Shown: positions 15,916 to 27,300 of the stretch, in pieces
Position numbering within the stretch: the first letter of the stretch is position 1
Layout of the letters: each line of letters starts with the position of its first letter
Assembly: GCA_049299895.1 (NCBI GenBank)
Contig: JBAQYF010000002.1
Coordinates: 20,364 to 84,363 of the forward strand
Length of the DNA: 64,000 bases
Source of the DNA: CAIYYO01 sp049299895
Lineage (GTDB): Archaea > Altiarchaeota > Altiarchaeia > IMC4 > QMZM01
Direction of reading: 5' to 3'
The notes under the pieces: generated by a model
What the model was told of the DNA's origin: nothing
What the model saw: the letters and a program-made list of their open reading frames with translations, nothing else
Database searches by the model: none
Made by a program: the position numbers and the translations under genes

Positions 15916-16932
15916 ATGTTTCCAGACGGCCTCAGGCTTTTGATATGGGATATTGACGGCGTTTTGTTCCATGTCAGGGACTCCTACAGGAGAGCTATCA
16001 TAGACTCAGTACAATACTACTTTTCCGATCTTATCGGCCTGTCCTTGAAAAAACCCCTCATGGATGCAGGAGACACTCAGAAATTCAAATATATCACGGG
16101 ATTCAACGACGACTGGAAGCTTACATACGCCTGCGTGCTATGTTTCCTTGCGGAACTGGCAAAAGACCGCGCTCTCCCGGAGACGGATGATCCGGCCGAT
16201 CTTGCCGGTATGCGTCGCGCGCTTAAGAAATTGGGAGAATCCGTGCATGGATGGGTGCCTGAAACAAACCTGGGCATTGTTACTGAGAAAATAAGATCCT
16301 GCGGGGACGGACTAGAGGGTACTCAACTGGCCCTTTCGGAATTGTACGGGGCGGACGTGCTTGCGCAAGCCGGGCGTTTCTGGTATACCGATGTTATCAA
16401 GAGACTCTTCCAGGAGCTGTATCTCGGGGAGGAGCTCTATAAGTTGAAATATTCCGAAGATACTGTGTTCTTCCACGGGTCCGGTTTTATACGGGACGAA
16501 AAAGCCCTGGTCTCCGCGGATACGCTTGAAAAACTGGGCAGCCTTTTCCATATGGGCATTGCCAGCGGAAGAGAGCGTTTTGAGGCGGAATATTCCTTGA
16601 AATTACATGGATTAGACCGCTTCTTCCCCCCGGACCAAATAATCTCCTCGGAGGAAGTCCGTCATGGAAAACCCGACCCCGAGTCCCTGCTCCTATGCCG
16701 GAAGCGCATGATGGGAAAATACGCCCTTATGGCCGACGAAGCGTCTGCCGCTTACGTTGGAGACTCCGTGGACGATATAAGGGCCTCCAAAAACGCAGGA
16801 TTCTACTCCATCGGAGTATTATCCGCATCCTTCAATGAAACGGATCAGACGAGGCTGCGTCGCGAATTTGTCTCTCTTGGCTGTGATTACGTAGTCGAGG
16901 ATGCGGGAGAACTTATAAACTTGTTTTCTTGA
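15916..16932 (+). CDS. HAD-superfamily phosphatase (subfamily IA, TIGR01548-like)
   Basis: A 338-residue HAD hydrolase. Motif I is DIDGVL within LLIWDIDGVLFHVRDSYRRAI, the variant typical of the TIGR01548-like group. Motif II is in MGIASGRERF, motif III Lys in RHGKPDPESL and motif IV is YVGDSVDDIRASKNAG. The long insert between motifs I and II forms a cap domain. Such HAD proteins act on small phosphorylated metabolites, and a member of a related group has been reported as histidinol-phosphatase in Thermococcus. With hisC in the same region that role is possible but unproven. It follows surface protein 1 by 50 bases on the same strand. Confidence 0.85.
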   Translation: MFPDGLRLLIWDIDGVLFHVRDSYRRAIIDSVQYYFSDLIGLSLKKPLMDAGDTQKFKYITGFNDDWKLTYACVLCFLAELAKDRALPETDDPADLAGMRRALKKLGESVHGWVPETNLGIVTEKIRSCGDGLEGTQLALSELYGADVLAQAGRFWYTDVIKRLFQELYLGEELYKLKYSEDTVFFHGSGFIRDEKALVSADTLEKLGSLFHMGIASGRERFEAEYSLKLHGLDRFFPPDQIISSEEVRHGKPDPESLLLCRKRMMGKYALMADEASAAYVGDSVDDIRASKNAGFYSIGVLSASFNETDQTRLRREFVSLGCDYVVEDAGELINLFS

Positions 16933-16991
16933 AGGCTTATTGCTTATTTATTATTGATCTTTTTATTCTATTATTCGTAAAATTAAATGAC

Positions 16992-18707
16992 ATGGAAAAA
17001 AGCGTTCACAGATTATTTTTTATTTGGCTTATAGGAATCTCGCTTTCCATAACTTTCTGTCTCCCCGCATCGAACGATGCGTATGCGGTGTCGACTGACG
17101 CTTACGACTCTATCCTGCTGGCTAACGTCGGGGGCCCATACTCCGGCGAAGTGGGGCAGGAGATATCCTTCGACGGCTCCGGCTCCCGCGAAGCAAAGAA
17201 CATAGAGTCCTATCTCTGGGATTTTGGAGACGGCGAGACCGGGAACGGGCGGATTACGACCCACCGCTACATGCAGGCGGGTTTTTATAATGCTACTCTC
17301 GCAGTTATCGATTTCAGCGGCGAAAAAAACATCGATCGCACGGGGGTATACATACGGAATGTGGAACTCTCAGTCGAAGCGATAATATCCCCCGGGAAGG
17401 CAAAATATGAGTACGGAGACAGCATAACCTCGATAGACGTCATTGTGCGCTACCCGAATAATTCCGGCGTTGAACGGGCAACGGTTTCCGGGGCAATTAC
17501 CGGGAAGAGACATAAAGACCTGAGATTCACCGAAAAAGGGATCGGCAGATACCACGCTGAGGAGCTTTACCCGATCCTGAAAGACGAGGGAAGTTTTGTG
17601 GAGATATCCGTAAAAGCCGTGGATGCCTACGGCAACAGCGGTGAGCGCGTGGGCAAGATTCTGGTGTCTCCTGCTGATGCGGATTTCAAACTGATCCTGG
17701 AAGAGCCGGCGGATCGTGTCTTTTCATACGGGCAGCGTGTCAGATTCAAGGCCCGGCTCAACACATTCGGCAAATCATTGGAGAACGACTCGGTAAGCCT
17801 CTATGAAGGGTGGTCGGGCAAGAATTACTCCTACACCAAAAAAGACGGGGAATACTATTATACCTATGAGATACCGAGAGACGCGCAAAAAGAGATAGCG
17901 TTCCTCGTCAACGGAAAAGCCGTGGTGGACGGGAAGCCTTACACTTATGCGGAAATAATAGAATTCGGCATAAGCAACAAACTTAGCATCGGATTCATCG
18001 AGCCGACCTTGGGCGAATACGCATCAAACGTCTCCCGGGTAGTTCTCAATATCACCTACCCCAACGGAGAACAAATTCGCAGCGATCGCCTTAAGGCGGT
18101 GGTGAACGGAGAGCCGGCGATTCTGAACAGAGAGGATCTGCTGTTCGTTGCCAATCACACCGTCAAAGCCGGGGAGAGAATACTCAAGGTTAGCGTGGAA
18201 GACTCTATGGGGAATACCGGGACATCCGAGATTCAACTCATTCCTGAGAACACCCGGCCGTGGATAGACTCCTTTACGCTGGTTGCGGCCCTCTCAGTAA
18301 TCGTGGTCAGCGCGCTGTTGATCGCGGCGTCTCTAAGATATTATTATACGAAGCGTCACAAGGATGACCTCAAGCGCGAATACGAGGAATTAAAGCAGCA
18401 GCGTGAAGCCTTAAAAAAGCTCATGAAGACCATAATGCACGAGTACTACACCCGCAAGATCACTTCTGAAGACGCCAAAAAAAGGATGCTGGACTACGAA
18501 AAAGAACTCCTGATAGAACGGGAAAAGATGCGAAGCGTCCTCCACAAGCTGGGCATCAAGATGGAGACTGAAGGAAAAGAGGAAGTAATAGAGTGGATAG
18601 TTGAAAAACTGGATCAGGGAGAAGATCCGGAGCTGTTAAAAGAGGGGCTTGCGGATACCGGCATCGATCCGAAGATCGTGGACGACATAAAGAAAAACTT
18701 GATATAA
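16992..18707 (+). CDS. Surface protein 2: PKD domain, beta domains, membrane anchor, coiled coil, conserved tail
   Basis: The start is taken at MEKSVHRLFF (16992): two sister genes begin with the same ACATGGAAAAAA context and a signal peptide follows immediately (LFFIWLIGISLSITFCL). The 571-residue protein has a PKD domain (VGGPYSGEVGQEISFDGSGS and LWDFGDGETG), three further beta-sandwich regions, a membrane-proximal domain (ITYPNGEQIRSDRLKAVVNG) and a membrane helix (LVAALSVIVVSALLIAASL). The cytoplasmic part has a coiled coil (HEYYTRKITSEDAKKRMLDY) and the tail EGKEEVIEWIVEKL with GEDPELLKEGL. It is the first of three adjacent surface genes (10-13 base gaps). The partner of the tail is unknown. 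Confidence 0.8.
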   Translation: MEKSVHRLFFIWLIGISLSITFCLPASNDAYAVSTDAYDSILLANVGGPYSGEVGQEISFDGSGSREAKNIESYLWDFGDGETGNGRITTHRYMQAGFYNATLAVIDFSGEKNIDRTGVYIRNVELSVEAIISPGKAKYEYGDSITSIDVIVRYPNNSGVERATVSGAITGKRHKDLRFTEKGIGRYHAEELYPILKDEGSFVEISVKAVDAYGNSGERVGKILVSPADADFKLILEEPADRVFSYGQRVRFKARLNTFGKSLENDSVSLYEGWSGKNYSYTKKDGEYYYTYEIPRDAQKEIAFLVNGKAVVDGKPYTYAEIIEFGISNKLSIGFIEPTLGEYASNVSRVVLNITYPNGEQIRSDRLKAVVNGEPAILNREDLLFVANHTVKAGERILKVSVEDSMGNTGTSEIQLIPENTRPWIDSFTLVAALSVIVVSALLIAASLRYYYTKRHKDDLKREYEELKQQREALKKLMKTIMHEYYTRKITSEDAKKRMLDYEKELLIEREKMRSVLHKLGIKMETEGKEEVIEWIVEKLDQGEDPELLKEGLADTGIDPKIVDDIKKNLI

Positions 18708-18717
18708 CAATTGTAAC

Positions 18718-21700
18718 ATGGAAAAAAAGATTTTACGGTACTCGGTGATCCGGGCTACGTTGATAGCAACTGGTTTCCTGTTTTTCGGCCTTTTACTCCA
18801 ACCTGCCGTGAACGCGCCTGCAAGGGACGTGGTTTGCTGGAGCGGAGGCAATGACGTTTATCTTGCTTACGGTACGTTATATCAGAGCGATCCCTCAGGT
18901 TATCGTCAAATGATGAAGTTCTGCAAATGCGCATCATCCGATCATAGATATGGCTATAAGAGCTATAAGGGCAGCAGCGGTTCAGGCGCGGCTGTAAACT
19001 ATACGAACAATGACAACAACACCCTTTGGTTTGCTACTTCCGGGTATCAATCTTACAGAACTAGAAACGTGCAGTGTCTTGACGGAAATTGGTATGCTAC
19101 TAAAAACACATATTACATCCTGGAGGACCTTGCATCGACTACGACGTCGACCACCGCTGCGACTACAACGACTATTACTGTCACTTCCTCGACTACGACC
19201 ACGTCTACTACAACTACGACCACCTCGACCACTACTCTTGCGGGAAATAGTATTTGTTATGATTGTTGCGCTCAAGGGGCGGGGGTATGCGAGTTTTGGT
19301 GCACTAATCCTGCGCACTACAAGGTGACTGCGAATGTATACGGTTGTACGTATGATGGCGTGAATGTTTTGGTTGATTATGGGTTTGGTTCCTATCGATA
19401 TGGCTGTACGGGCGGCAGTTGCTCTCCCATAGTTGCTGTAACAACTACGACGACTACAACAGTTGCAATAACTACGACGACTACTACTATAATTGCAACA
19501 ACTACTACAAGCACTACATCTTCGACGAGCACCACTCTTTTGGCAGGTTCCGGAATATGTTTTGACTGTTGCTCCAAGGGGAGTGTCTGTAAGTTTTACT
19601 GCGGCAATGATTATAATCGTTTGCCCGGAACTGTCGACAGCTGCACTTATGATGCCTCGACAAAACAGTTGAAAATATATTATGGTGGCGGCAGCTCTTG
19701 GTCGAGCACCTGCATGGTAGCGTACTGTCCTGGGGCGGTAGTTACAACCACTACAACCTCCTCGAGCACCACTACGACAACTTCTACCACGTCAACTACG
19801 TCCACGACTCTTGCGTCTATCGGGGGATTATGTAATCCCGCTTCCCAATGCCAGTACGGCCTTACCTGCAGTTACGGAGTATGCTGCTATGATAAGCAGT
19901 GCGGATTGTCCGGTGCGTCAAGCAAGTGTTACGCTGATGGCGACAACGTAACCGGCACCTCTCTTGACGCTTTCTGCAGGGCCGGCACATGGAAGGTAAT
20001 GCCTTTTGGAGACGGGTGTTCCGATACCTATCCGTGCGAGTCGTCTGATACAACTTGTACCAATCACAAGTGCCTTCTGAAAAAGGGCGTGAGCGGCTGC
20101 TCTGAAGTCTTGGAAGCATCCGCGTCAAGCGGTAAGTGCGCAACGGGATACTGCAGCTATGCAATATGCTGCGCTTCAAGTGAATGCGGCTGGAGTGCGG
20201 AGGCGGGCAATCCGTCTATGTGCATATCGGATGATGGCAAGAAGTCCGATATTCTGCTGGAGGGCGTCTGCAGGAACGGAAAATGGTATACCCTGTTGGG
20301 TGGCTTTGGCTGCAATGACGGCGTGTGGCCTTGTGACGCCGGCATATGTAATCCGGATAAATATACTGCCGGCCAACGGTACTACTGCCAGTTGCGGGAC
20401 GGTGAAAAATGTAATGATCCAAATGAATGCCTCACGGAATATTGCAATGCTTCCGGGGTATGCTCTCAGAAGGTTTTATCCACGTCTTCCACATCTGCTG
20501 CATCTACAACCACATTATGCGCCACCCTGAACTTGATAAAATATGAAGACCTAAACGGAAACGGAATAAAAGACTCCGGTGAACCCGGGCTTGCAGGATT
20601 TAACTTCAGCGTATCGGGTCCCTCCCATCTCAGTCTGAAAACGAACTCTTACGGGTCTGCATATGTAAGCTGCATAATCCCCGGGGCCTATACGATAACT
20701 GAAGTAGTTCCGGCCGGCTGGGAGCCGACCCAGGGCAATCCACAGCAGGTTTCATTGGATCATAGCTACTCGGCTTCTATATACTTTGGGAACAAGAAAG
20801 TAACTGCTGAAACCACTTCCTCCACTACGACAACTACCTCAGTTGCGACTTCCACCTCCGCGGCTCAGACGCACTCAGGCGGAGAGGAGGAGCATGAAAC
20901 CACTTCGACAACCTCCCAGGAGGTGACTACAACGATTGCTGTTACAACTACGACGGTTACAGTTGCCACTACAACTGTTGCAGTGACTTCATCCACAGTT
21001 GCGGCACCCACAACGAGCATAGGAGCGACCACGCTGACTACGTCCACGCTGTATGATACCTTTAATTCAAGCATGGGCGCATCCACAACAGTCATGGAAG
21101 CGACCACGCTGGGTTCGACGCTATATGACGTAGTCGGTTCAAGCATGGGCACACCCACGACGGAAGTCGTATCTATCGTTACCTACGTTTCAGTGTCCAC
21201 GCAACCCGGGGGAGAGACCGTGACCACGCACAAGCCCGAACCCGGTTCCGACAGTGATTCAACCATGCCGGGCAGCGCTACGACCATGCCCAAGGAAGCA
21301 GAAGCAGACGATGCTAAATTACTCATCTCTGAAGGTTCGGAGCCAGTCGCCGACGCGGGGGGTCCGTATACTGCAGCAGTGGGGATGCCGGTCGTATTCA
21401 ATGCGTCGAAGTCTGTTGCCGCAGGCAGCATAAACCGCTACATATGGGACTACGGAGACGGCCAATCGTCTGAAGGGCCCGTAACCGAGCACGTATACGT
21501 TGTTCCGGGATTATACAGGGCTACCCTGTCCATCATCGATGAAGTGGGCAGGAGCGATCTGGACAGTAAACCTGTATACATCTCCGAATCCGGCGTTTAC
21601 ATTGATATCTCCGCTTATCCCCAGCAGGAACGCTACAAGATAGGAGAAGTGTTATCCACTATTGAGGCGTCGGTATATTACTTTAACGGCTCGGGAATAG

Positions 21701-22947
21701 ACGGGTTATCCCTATCTGGAATGCTCTCAGGCCGGGTGAACGTCTCTTTGGACTATGCCGGCATTGGAAAAGGCAAGTACCGGGCGCGCCTGGATTATCC
21801 CATAATGAATGGGGAAGGCGCCTTCATCGATATCTACGTAAATGCTTCGGGTTCGAATAAAACAAATGTTAGCGCCGTAAAAAAACTCATATTGGTGCCA
21901 AAGAATTCAGACCTGAGAATGATCATCCAGGACCCTGCCGGAAGATCTTTTGCCTACGGCCAGTCCGCAGGCTTCAAGATCATATTCAACGCCGGAGGAA
22001 AGCGAATTGATTCAGGCGAGATAACGCTATACGAAGAGTGGACGAACAACAAATACCCTTTTCAAAAAGAAGGAAACAATTATGTATTGACCTACAATAT
22101 CCCGGAGAAAGCCCGCAGTCACATACCCCTGATAATATACGGGAGCGCCGAGGTAGACGGCAAAATCCAGCCAACCGTAAAAGATCTCAGCCTTGACTTA
22201 TCACACGATCTGTTAGTCACTATCCTTTCCCCGAAGAACGTGGACGACCTGTCCAAAACAAAAGAGGTGCGGCTGCAGGTAATGTATCCTGACGGGACTA
22301 TCGTGTCTGATCCCGTGCTGGAAGGAACCATACAGGAGAGACGCGTATCTTTTGCATGGGACGGGCAGGAGTACGCGGGTGCATACGTCCATCGGCGAGG
22401 TGACTCAAAACTGTACGTCTGGGTGGAAGACGGTTATGGCAACGGGGGCGGAGCAGATGTGTCAGTAACCGAAGCGTCTTCCTCTGTTATGGAAGATCTG
22501 TCTGGCGGGCAAACGATGCTGTATGCAACCGGCGCGATAATACTGCTTGTTTGCGTGTTTTTTGCGTTGCGAATATACTCCGGCAGGAGAAAGCAGCGCG
22601 CGGAACTGTTGAAGGAATATGAATCCATACTGCAGAAGATTAACGGCCTAAAAGACGTTCGCAAGAACCTGATGCACGAGTATTACACCAGAAAGATCTC
22701 GGAACAAGATGCCCGCAAGGGGATCATTGATTTTGAGCATGAGATGATCTTTGAGAAGGGCCGTTTAAAGCAGGTCATGCAGCGCCTGGGAATGAGATAT
22801 ACTGAAACGGAAGGAAAAGAGGACCTGCTGGAATGGATAGCGCAGAAGCTCTCCTCCGGAGAGAACCCGGAACTCCTGAAGAAGGGATTGTCCGAGGTGG
22901 GCCTCGATAGCGGGCTTGTGGACCGGGTGAAAGCAACCCTTAAATGA
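18718..22947 (+). CDS. Surface protein 3: giant Cys/Thr-rich and PKD protein with conserved tail
   Basis: A 1409-residue protein with a signal peptide after MEKKILRYSV. Reading outward it has a Cys-containing head, two copies of the CC module (SICYDCCAQGAGVCEFWC and GICFDCCSKGSVCKFYC) separated by Thr-rich stalks, and a larger Cys-rich region of about 230 residues. A SdrD/Cna-B-like domain (YEDLNGNGIKDSGEPGLAGF, a calcium-binding type loop) and a long Thr-rich segment follow. A PKD domain (VADAGGPYTAAVGMPVVFNA), Ig-like domains, a membrane helix (AIILLVCVFFALRIY), the HEYYTRKIS coiled coil and the EGKEDLLEWIAQKL tail complete it. The length and stalks suggest a fibre reaching far from the cell for attachment. 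Confidence 0.82.
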   Translation: MEKKILRYSVIRATLIATGFLFFGLLLQPAVNAPARDVVCWSGGNDVYLAYGTLYQSDPSGYRQMMKFCKCASSDHRYGYKSYKGSSGSGAAVNYTNNDNNTLWFATSGYQSYRTRNVQCLDGNWYATKNTYYILEDLASTTTSTTAATTTTITVTSSTTTTSTTTTTTSTTTLAGNSICYDCCAQGAGVCEFWCTNPAHYKVTANVYGCTYDGVNVLVDYGFGSYRYGCTGGSCSPIVAVTTTTTTTVAITTTTTTIIATTTTSTTSSTSTTLLAGSGICFDCCSKGSVCKFYCGNDYNRLPGTVDSCTYDASTKQLKIYYGGGSSWSSTCMVAYCPGAVVTTTTTSSSTTTTTSTTSTTSTTLASIGGLCNPASQCQYGLTCSYGVCCYDKQCGLSGASSKCYADGDNVTGTSLDAFCRAGTWKVMPFGDGCSDTYPCESSDTTCTNHKCLLKKGVSGCSEVLEASASSGKCATGYCSYAICCASSECGWSAEAGNPSMCISDDGKKSDILLEGVCRNGKWYTLLGGFGCNDGVWPCDAGICNPDKYTAGQRYYCQLRDGEKCNDPNECLTEYCNASGVCSQKVLSTSSTSAASTTTLCATLNLIKYEDLNGNGIKDSGEPGLAGFNFSVSGPSHLSLKTNSYGSAYVSCIIPGAYTITEVVPAGWEPTQGNPQQVSLDHSYSASIYFGNKKVTAETTSSTTTTTSVATSTSAAQTHSGGEEEHETTSTTSQEVTTTIAVTTTTVTVATTTVAVTSSTVAAPTTSIGATTLTTSTLYDTFNSSMGASTTVMEATTLGSTLYDVVGSSMGTPTTEVVSIVTYVSVSTQPGGETVTTHKPEPGSDSDSTMPGSATTMPKEAEADDAKLLISEGSEPVADAGGPYTAAVGMPVVFNASKSVAAGSINRYIWDYGDGQSSEGPVTEHVYVVPGLYRATLSIIDEVGRSDLDSKPVYISESGVYIDISAYPQQERYKIGEVLSTIEASVYYFNGSGIDGLSLSGMLSGRVNVSLDYAGIGKGKYRARLDYPIMNGEGAFIDIYVNASGSNKTNVSAVKKLILVPKNSDLRMIIQDPAGRSFAYGQSAGFKIIFNAGGKRIDSGEITLYEEWTNNKYPFQKEGNNYVLTYNIPEKARSHIPLIIYGSAEVDGKIQPTVKDLSLDLSHDLLVTILSPKNVDDLSKTKEVRLQVMYPDGTIVSDPVLEGTIQERRVSFAWDGQEYAGAYVHRRGDSKLYVWVEDGYGNGGGADVSVTEASSSVMEDLSGGQTMLYATGAIILLVCVFFALRIYSGRRKQRAELLKEYESILQKINGLKDVRKNLMHEYYTRKISEQDARKGIIDFEHEMIFEKGRLKQVMQRLGMRYTETEGKEDLLEWIAQKLSSGENPELLKKGLSEVGLDSGLVDRVKATLK
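19137..21060 (+). repeat. Thr-codon low-complexity stalk segments
   Basis: Runs of ACN codons (ACTACGACC and variants) occur at about 19137-19235, 19432-19540, 19740-19815 and 20800-21060 inside surface protein 3, and at about 14840-15060 in surface protein 1. They encode Thr/Ser stalks. Codon choice varies within the runs, so selection acts on the amino acids; slippage may change stalk length. Confidence 0.8.
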
Positions 22948-22960
22948 TATGGGATGATAC

Positions 22961-24352
22961 ATGAAAACGCCGTTGCATATTTCCTGTTTGCTCTTTGTTA
23001 TCCTGCTGTCTCTCTATGCGGCGGCCGTGGACTCGGATTCTTACACCTCCACTACAAAGGCCGATTATACGACCCGCCTGGAGGCGACTATCAACATCAC
23101 TTATGACGGCCCTTCGGCCAATTACAGTCTGCGGACGGGCGAATGGTTCAATATGAGTGCCAGCATCTTATGCAATGTCTCGTATTGCGGCATAGTGACG
23201 ATATATCCGTTGTATTGTAACGGCACCGGCTGCGATAAATTCACAAACCTGGATACTGAGTCATATGCCGGGGTATATACGAAGAACGAGACTCCCTACA
23301 GGTGTCTTGGCTTGAATGCGGGTCAAAAATGTTCGTACTTATGGTGGGTCAAGGCGGTTAAGACCGGAAAATACAATCTCATGTTCGCGGCGTCTTCAGA
23401 GCAGACGACGCCGGTGTATTCGGGATTCATGGGCCTCGTTGTGCGGGGCTGCGGGGATGCTATCTGCAACGAGAGCGAGAATGAAACTTACCAAAACTGT
23501 CCGGAGGATTGCTGCGAGATGGACTGCACAGGGGTCTATGACAAAACATGCCATAAGCGCTGTTCAGGATACAACAACTGCTCGCTCGTGACTGGCTGCG
23601 ACGCCCGCTTGAACACCTATCGGGAATGTATGTCCCCAACGGTATACATACGCTGCTGCAGCGTGGAAAACACCCGTTGCGATTATGGGACATATTGCTC
23701 CGATGCATCCTGCCTTAACTGCTCGTTGAAATGCGACGGAGAATGCCAGTCCTCGGCATGTTTCGGCCTGGATCCGGACTGCGACCGCAGCGGAAATCCC
23801 ACGATGCCATGCTGCGGGAACTGGCGCCTCGACCCCGGAGAGGAATGCGACTGGGGGGTGTCGGGTACATTCTGCGATAAAAGCTGCCTTCCCAATTGCA
23901 CCTGCGCTCCTGACGTAACGGCCCCCAGGAGGACGACCACAACAATTGTTATAACCACGACCCAGACCACGCGCAATCCCTGGGTGCGTAATCCGAATGT
24001 CTCGGATACGGAGGTATCTTCCACGCTGCCCGTTCTAAACGGCACAGAACCAAGCACGTCCTCTCCCGATATAGACCTTGCGTTTCTGCTGCTGATACCG
24101 GTCGCATTCATCCTGCTTGCCGCCGTCGTTTACGCGTATCGCGTCTATGCCCAGTGGAGCGCAAGAAAGAACTACGAACTCTTGAAGAACCGCGAGAACA
24201 CCCTGAAGAAACTGATCGAAGCCGTTTCAGGCGATTACTCCTCCCAGAGGATAACTGCCGATGAGGCGAGCAAAAAGATATTCGGGTACGAAAAAGAGCT
24301 TTCCGGAGTAAGGGATCGAATGGAAAAGGCCCTGATGAAACTGAAAAAGTAA
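22961..24352 (+). CDS. Surface protein 4: Cys-rich ectodomain, membrane anchor, coiled coil, no terminal tail
   Basis: A 463-residue protein with signal peptide MKTPLHISCLLFVILLSLYA. A beta-rich N-terminal domain with several N-glycosylation sequons is followed by a Cys-rich region of about 190 residues (CGDAICNESENETYQNCPEDC, similar to repeats seen in other archaeal surface proteins), a short Thr-rich linker and a membrane helix (LAFLLLIPVAFILLAAVVYAY). The cytoplasmic coiled coil (ITADEASKKIFGYEKELSGV) matches that of its neighbours, but the protein stops there and lacks the EGKE-type tail. It is the last gene of the three-gene surface run and converges on the DP2 gene with a 3-base gap. 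Confidence 0.78.
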   Translation: MKTPLHISCLLFVILLSLYAAAVDSDSYTSTTKADYTTRLEATINITYDGPSANYSLRTGEWFNMSASILCNVSYCGIVTIYPLYCNGTGCDKFTNLDTESYAGVYTKNETPYRCLGLNAGQKCSYLWWVKAVKTGKYNLMFAASSEQTTPVYSGFMGLVVRGCGDAICNESENETYQNCPEDCCEMDCTGVYDKTCHKRCSGYNNCSLVTGCDARLNTYRECMSPTVYIRCCSVENTRCDYGTYCSDASCLNCSLKCDGECQSSACFGLDPDCDRSGNPTMPCCGNWRLDPGEECDWGVSGTFCDKSCLPNCTCAPDVTAPRRTTTTIVITTTQTTRNPWVRNPNVSDTEVSSTLPVLNGTEPSTSSPDIDLAFLLLIPVAFILLAAVVYAYRVYAQWSARKNYELLKNRENTLKKLIEAVSGDYSSQRITADEASKKIFGYEKELSGVRDRMEKALMKLKK

Positions 24353-24355
24353 CTG

Positions 24356-27300
24356 CTACATGTAATCCGAAAGGCTCACCTGCTTTGAAAGATCGTTCGT
24401 GAAAAGCGATTCTATATATTTTTTAAGGAGTTGCAGCCTCTGCTTCATGTAGTCGGACGTGCCGTATTTGTCGCTTAGGGCAATCGAGATCTCCAAATAT
24501 TTTCTCACGCCCCCTTCCGTTACCGTGAGCAGGAGCTTTCCTCCGCACTTGCTGCAGATCCCGGTAAGAGGCACCCTGCGGTATGATGCGTTGCATTTCA
24601 CGCAGCGGAATTTCTGCGTGGAGAATGCTCTAAGATTTCCGTAGGTGTCTCTGAGCAGGTGGGAGTTGATGACCAATTCTGCCACCTCAGTTGCATCGAC
24701 TGCCCGTATCTTCTCTGCGACCTTCAGCTGCGCATTAGCCTTGTCGCTCATGCTGCCGAGTTTAACGTATCTCGTCTGCAGTACTGTCCCCGTGAAATCG
24801 TAGGTATCATGGGTGAAATTCAGGCCGGAGTATGGATTGGTATCCAAGAGGCCTGCAACTATCGGTATCTTCACGTCGGACGGGCTTTTGCCGTTCCACG
24901 TCGCCTCATAGAACTCAAGAGGATAGTGGTCTACTATCTCCATCTTGTGCGCTTCGTCGTCCACTTCCTTCGGGTCGAGGAACGTGGAAACGACAAGGGG
25001 AGCATCCATCTTTCCCCCTCTCTTCTCGGGAAGGTATTTTCTTGAGAAATTGAGGAGCGCGTCCAGCATCAGGAGCAATGCGTCTTCGTCTCCGTCGCAG
25101 TTCCTCCTCTTTGCCGCATGAAAATATGGGTGAGCAAAGCCCACGTTCGCGTTGTTGAATCCCACTATTCTCGCGACGGTCGCGGCCGACGTGTGCGGTG
25201 CGAGTCCCAGGACCAGGTGGCCGAGGAGGTCTTCTTTGGTCTCCACGTTATAGAACGGGGGCATCTCATAGAACTTCTGCAATAGTTCGTCGACAAATTT
25301 AGTCGACCTGATGAAATATTCTATCCCGTTGAACGGCATGATAACGTCCTGCACCTGCAGCTCCAGTATCTGCTCCGGGTCGGCGAGGTCGCATCCGAGG
25401 AAATCTTTTACGTATCCCAGTTTCCTTAGGTTTTCTACGCTGACTGAAACCTCCCTTGGCCTAAAATGCGTCAGGGGCACATCCGTTGCGTCGAACCTCA
25501 GCGTCCCGTCCTTGAAGACATAGACCTTGTTCTTCGCACGCAGGATCCCTTTTTCCAGGGGCTCGGGTATCTTGAATTCAGATATCATTCCCTGTACTCC
25601 CTTTACTTCTATCTGGCCCAGACCCATCCCGTCGACTGCCTTCTTCCACATCTCTTTTATGTTTATATCCCGGTTCTCGGAAAAATTCGTAGGGCCCTTG
25701 CAGCTCGGGCAAGTATCTTTTGAAGTAACTATCCCGCATACGGGGCAGATCTTTTTAACGATAGCCGTGCTTCCGCAGCTTGCGCATATGGCCTGCGATC
25801 CTACGACTCCGCAGTCCGGGCATTCGTATCTGGCGATCTTGACCGATATCGACGTGTTCTCGCTTGCCGCGGCATTGATGCTCCTCTGGTTTCCTCCGGA
25901 CATGCCGATCGGGAACAGCGAATGGACTGCAGGCTCCATCTTACGCTCTTTGGCCTTTTCGGGGCGGCCCATCCTTGCGCCGATATATGTGCCTATCTTT
26001 GGTCTGATCTTTGTGTATGATACTGTCTTTATGAGTTCGAATCCCTGGGCTTTTTCATCTGTTACTGCTGCGCCTTTCTCCATGAAATGATCCAATGTAA
26101 TGGAAACGCCGTCATGCAGCCCCAGGGAACTTAATGCCGGAAGATATTCATCTATTATGATCTGTTCGCCGCAGACCACATGTGGGAGACATATCTCTTC
26201 AAGCGTTCTCTTTGCCTCCTTGCTCACTTTCTTCAGGACAAGGCCGCGCTCGTCGATTATGCCCGTGGCCAGCCACTTGCCCAATTCCTTGAGCTGTTTT
26301 ACGGATACGTCTTCCCAGTGGTATGTGTAACGCGGATGCAGCGGTATCTGGTATTCTTTTGCCAGTCTCACTGCTTCCAAGGGGGTTATCTCAATCGGGA
26401 TGTCGGGGACTGCTTTTGCCTCCTGCTCCCACCATTCCTCGCAGTAGCCTGCGGGCAGAAGGGGCGTATTGGTCTGCAGAAAATCGCCATAGGTTATGAG
26501 TATGTCTCCCAGGAATAGTATTTCCTCTACGTCCAGATTCAACTCCCTGGCACGGTCCACAGTCTCTACCCGCAGGACGTTGCCGTTCTTCAATTTCACG
26601 AAGGGGCATGCAACCGTATCGCAGACAGTGATCACGCAGCCTTTTCCCGGCTTCTCTATCTTTAATTGCGTTCCAGTAGCAATGAACTCGTCCAGCAATA
26701 TGACTGCTGCCGGGTGTATTGATTTTGCGGCAATGCCGTTCGTCCTGGACCTGCCGTAGCGCAGCCTGAATCCTCCTTTCATCCCGGGGGTTGCGAAAAT
26801 CGGCCGGCCTGCGACTACTTCCGCCATCACGCCTTTGAGCGGTTTTGTCTCCAGCTCTTTTTTCTCGTTCGGGTCTATCTTCTTTCCTTTTACCATCTCT
26901 ATCTCTTTAAGCCAGCTCCAATCGATCCCGTATTCCTTCGAGTTCTTCATCAGTTTTTTGGCTTTCTGGGCTATCCCCTCTGCTATGACCAGGCACATTC
27001 CCCCCCTGATCCTGTTGGTCTTCACCCTCTTTAGGTCACGGTGCACGCCTACCTCTCTTTCTTCCGTGGGATCCCCGTCGACGCAGACAAGCACCTTGTT
27101 CACTATGTGGCGCAAATCGTCTTCAGGCGGAACGTACTGAAGTCTCGTGACCCGGCCGTGATATATTCTGCATTCCTCGACGACGCGCTCTACCTCATCG
27201 CTCGTGGGACGGTATCCGCCGAGGCCTAGTTCTTTACTGATGTACTCTCCTATCAGTACCGCCATTCCCTGGGCGGTTCCTCCGGCGCTCCGAATCGGCC

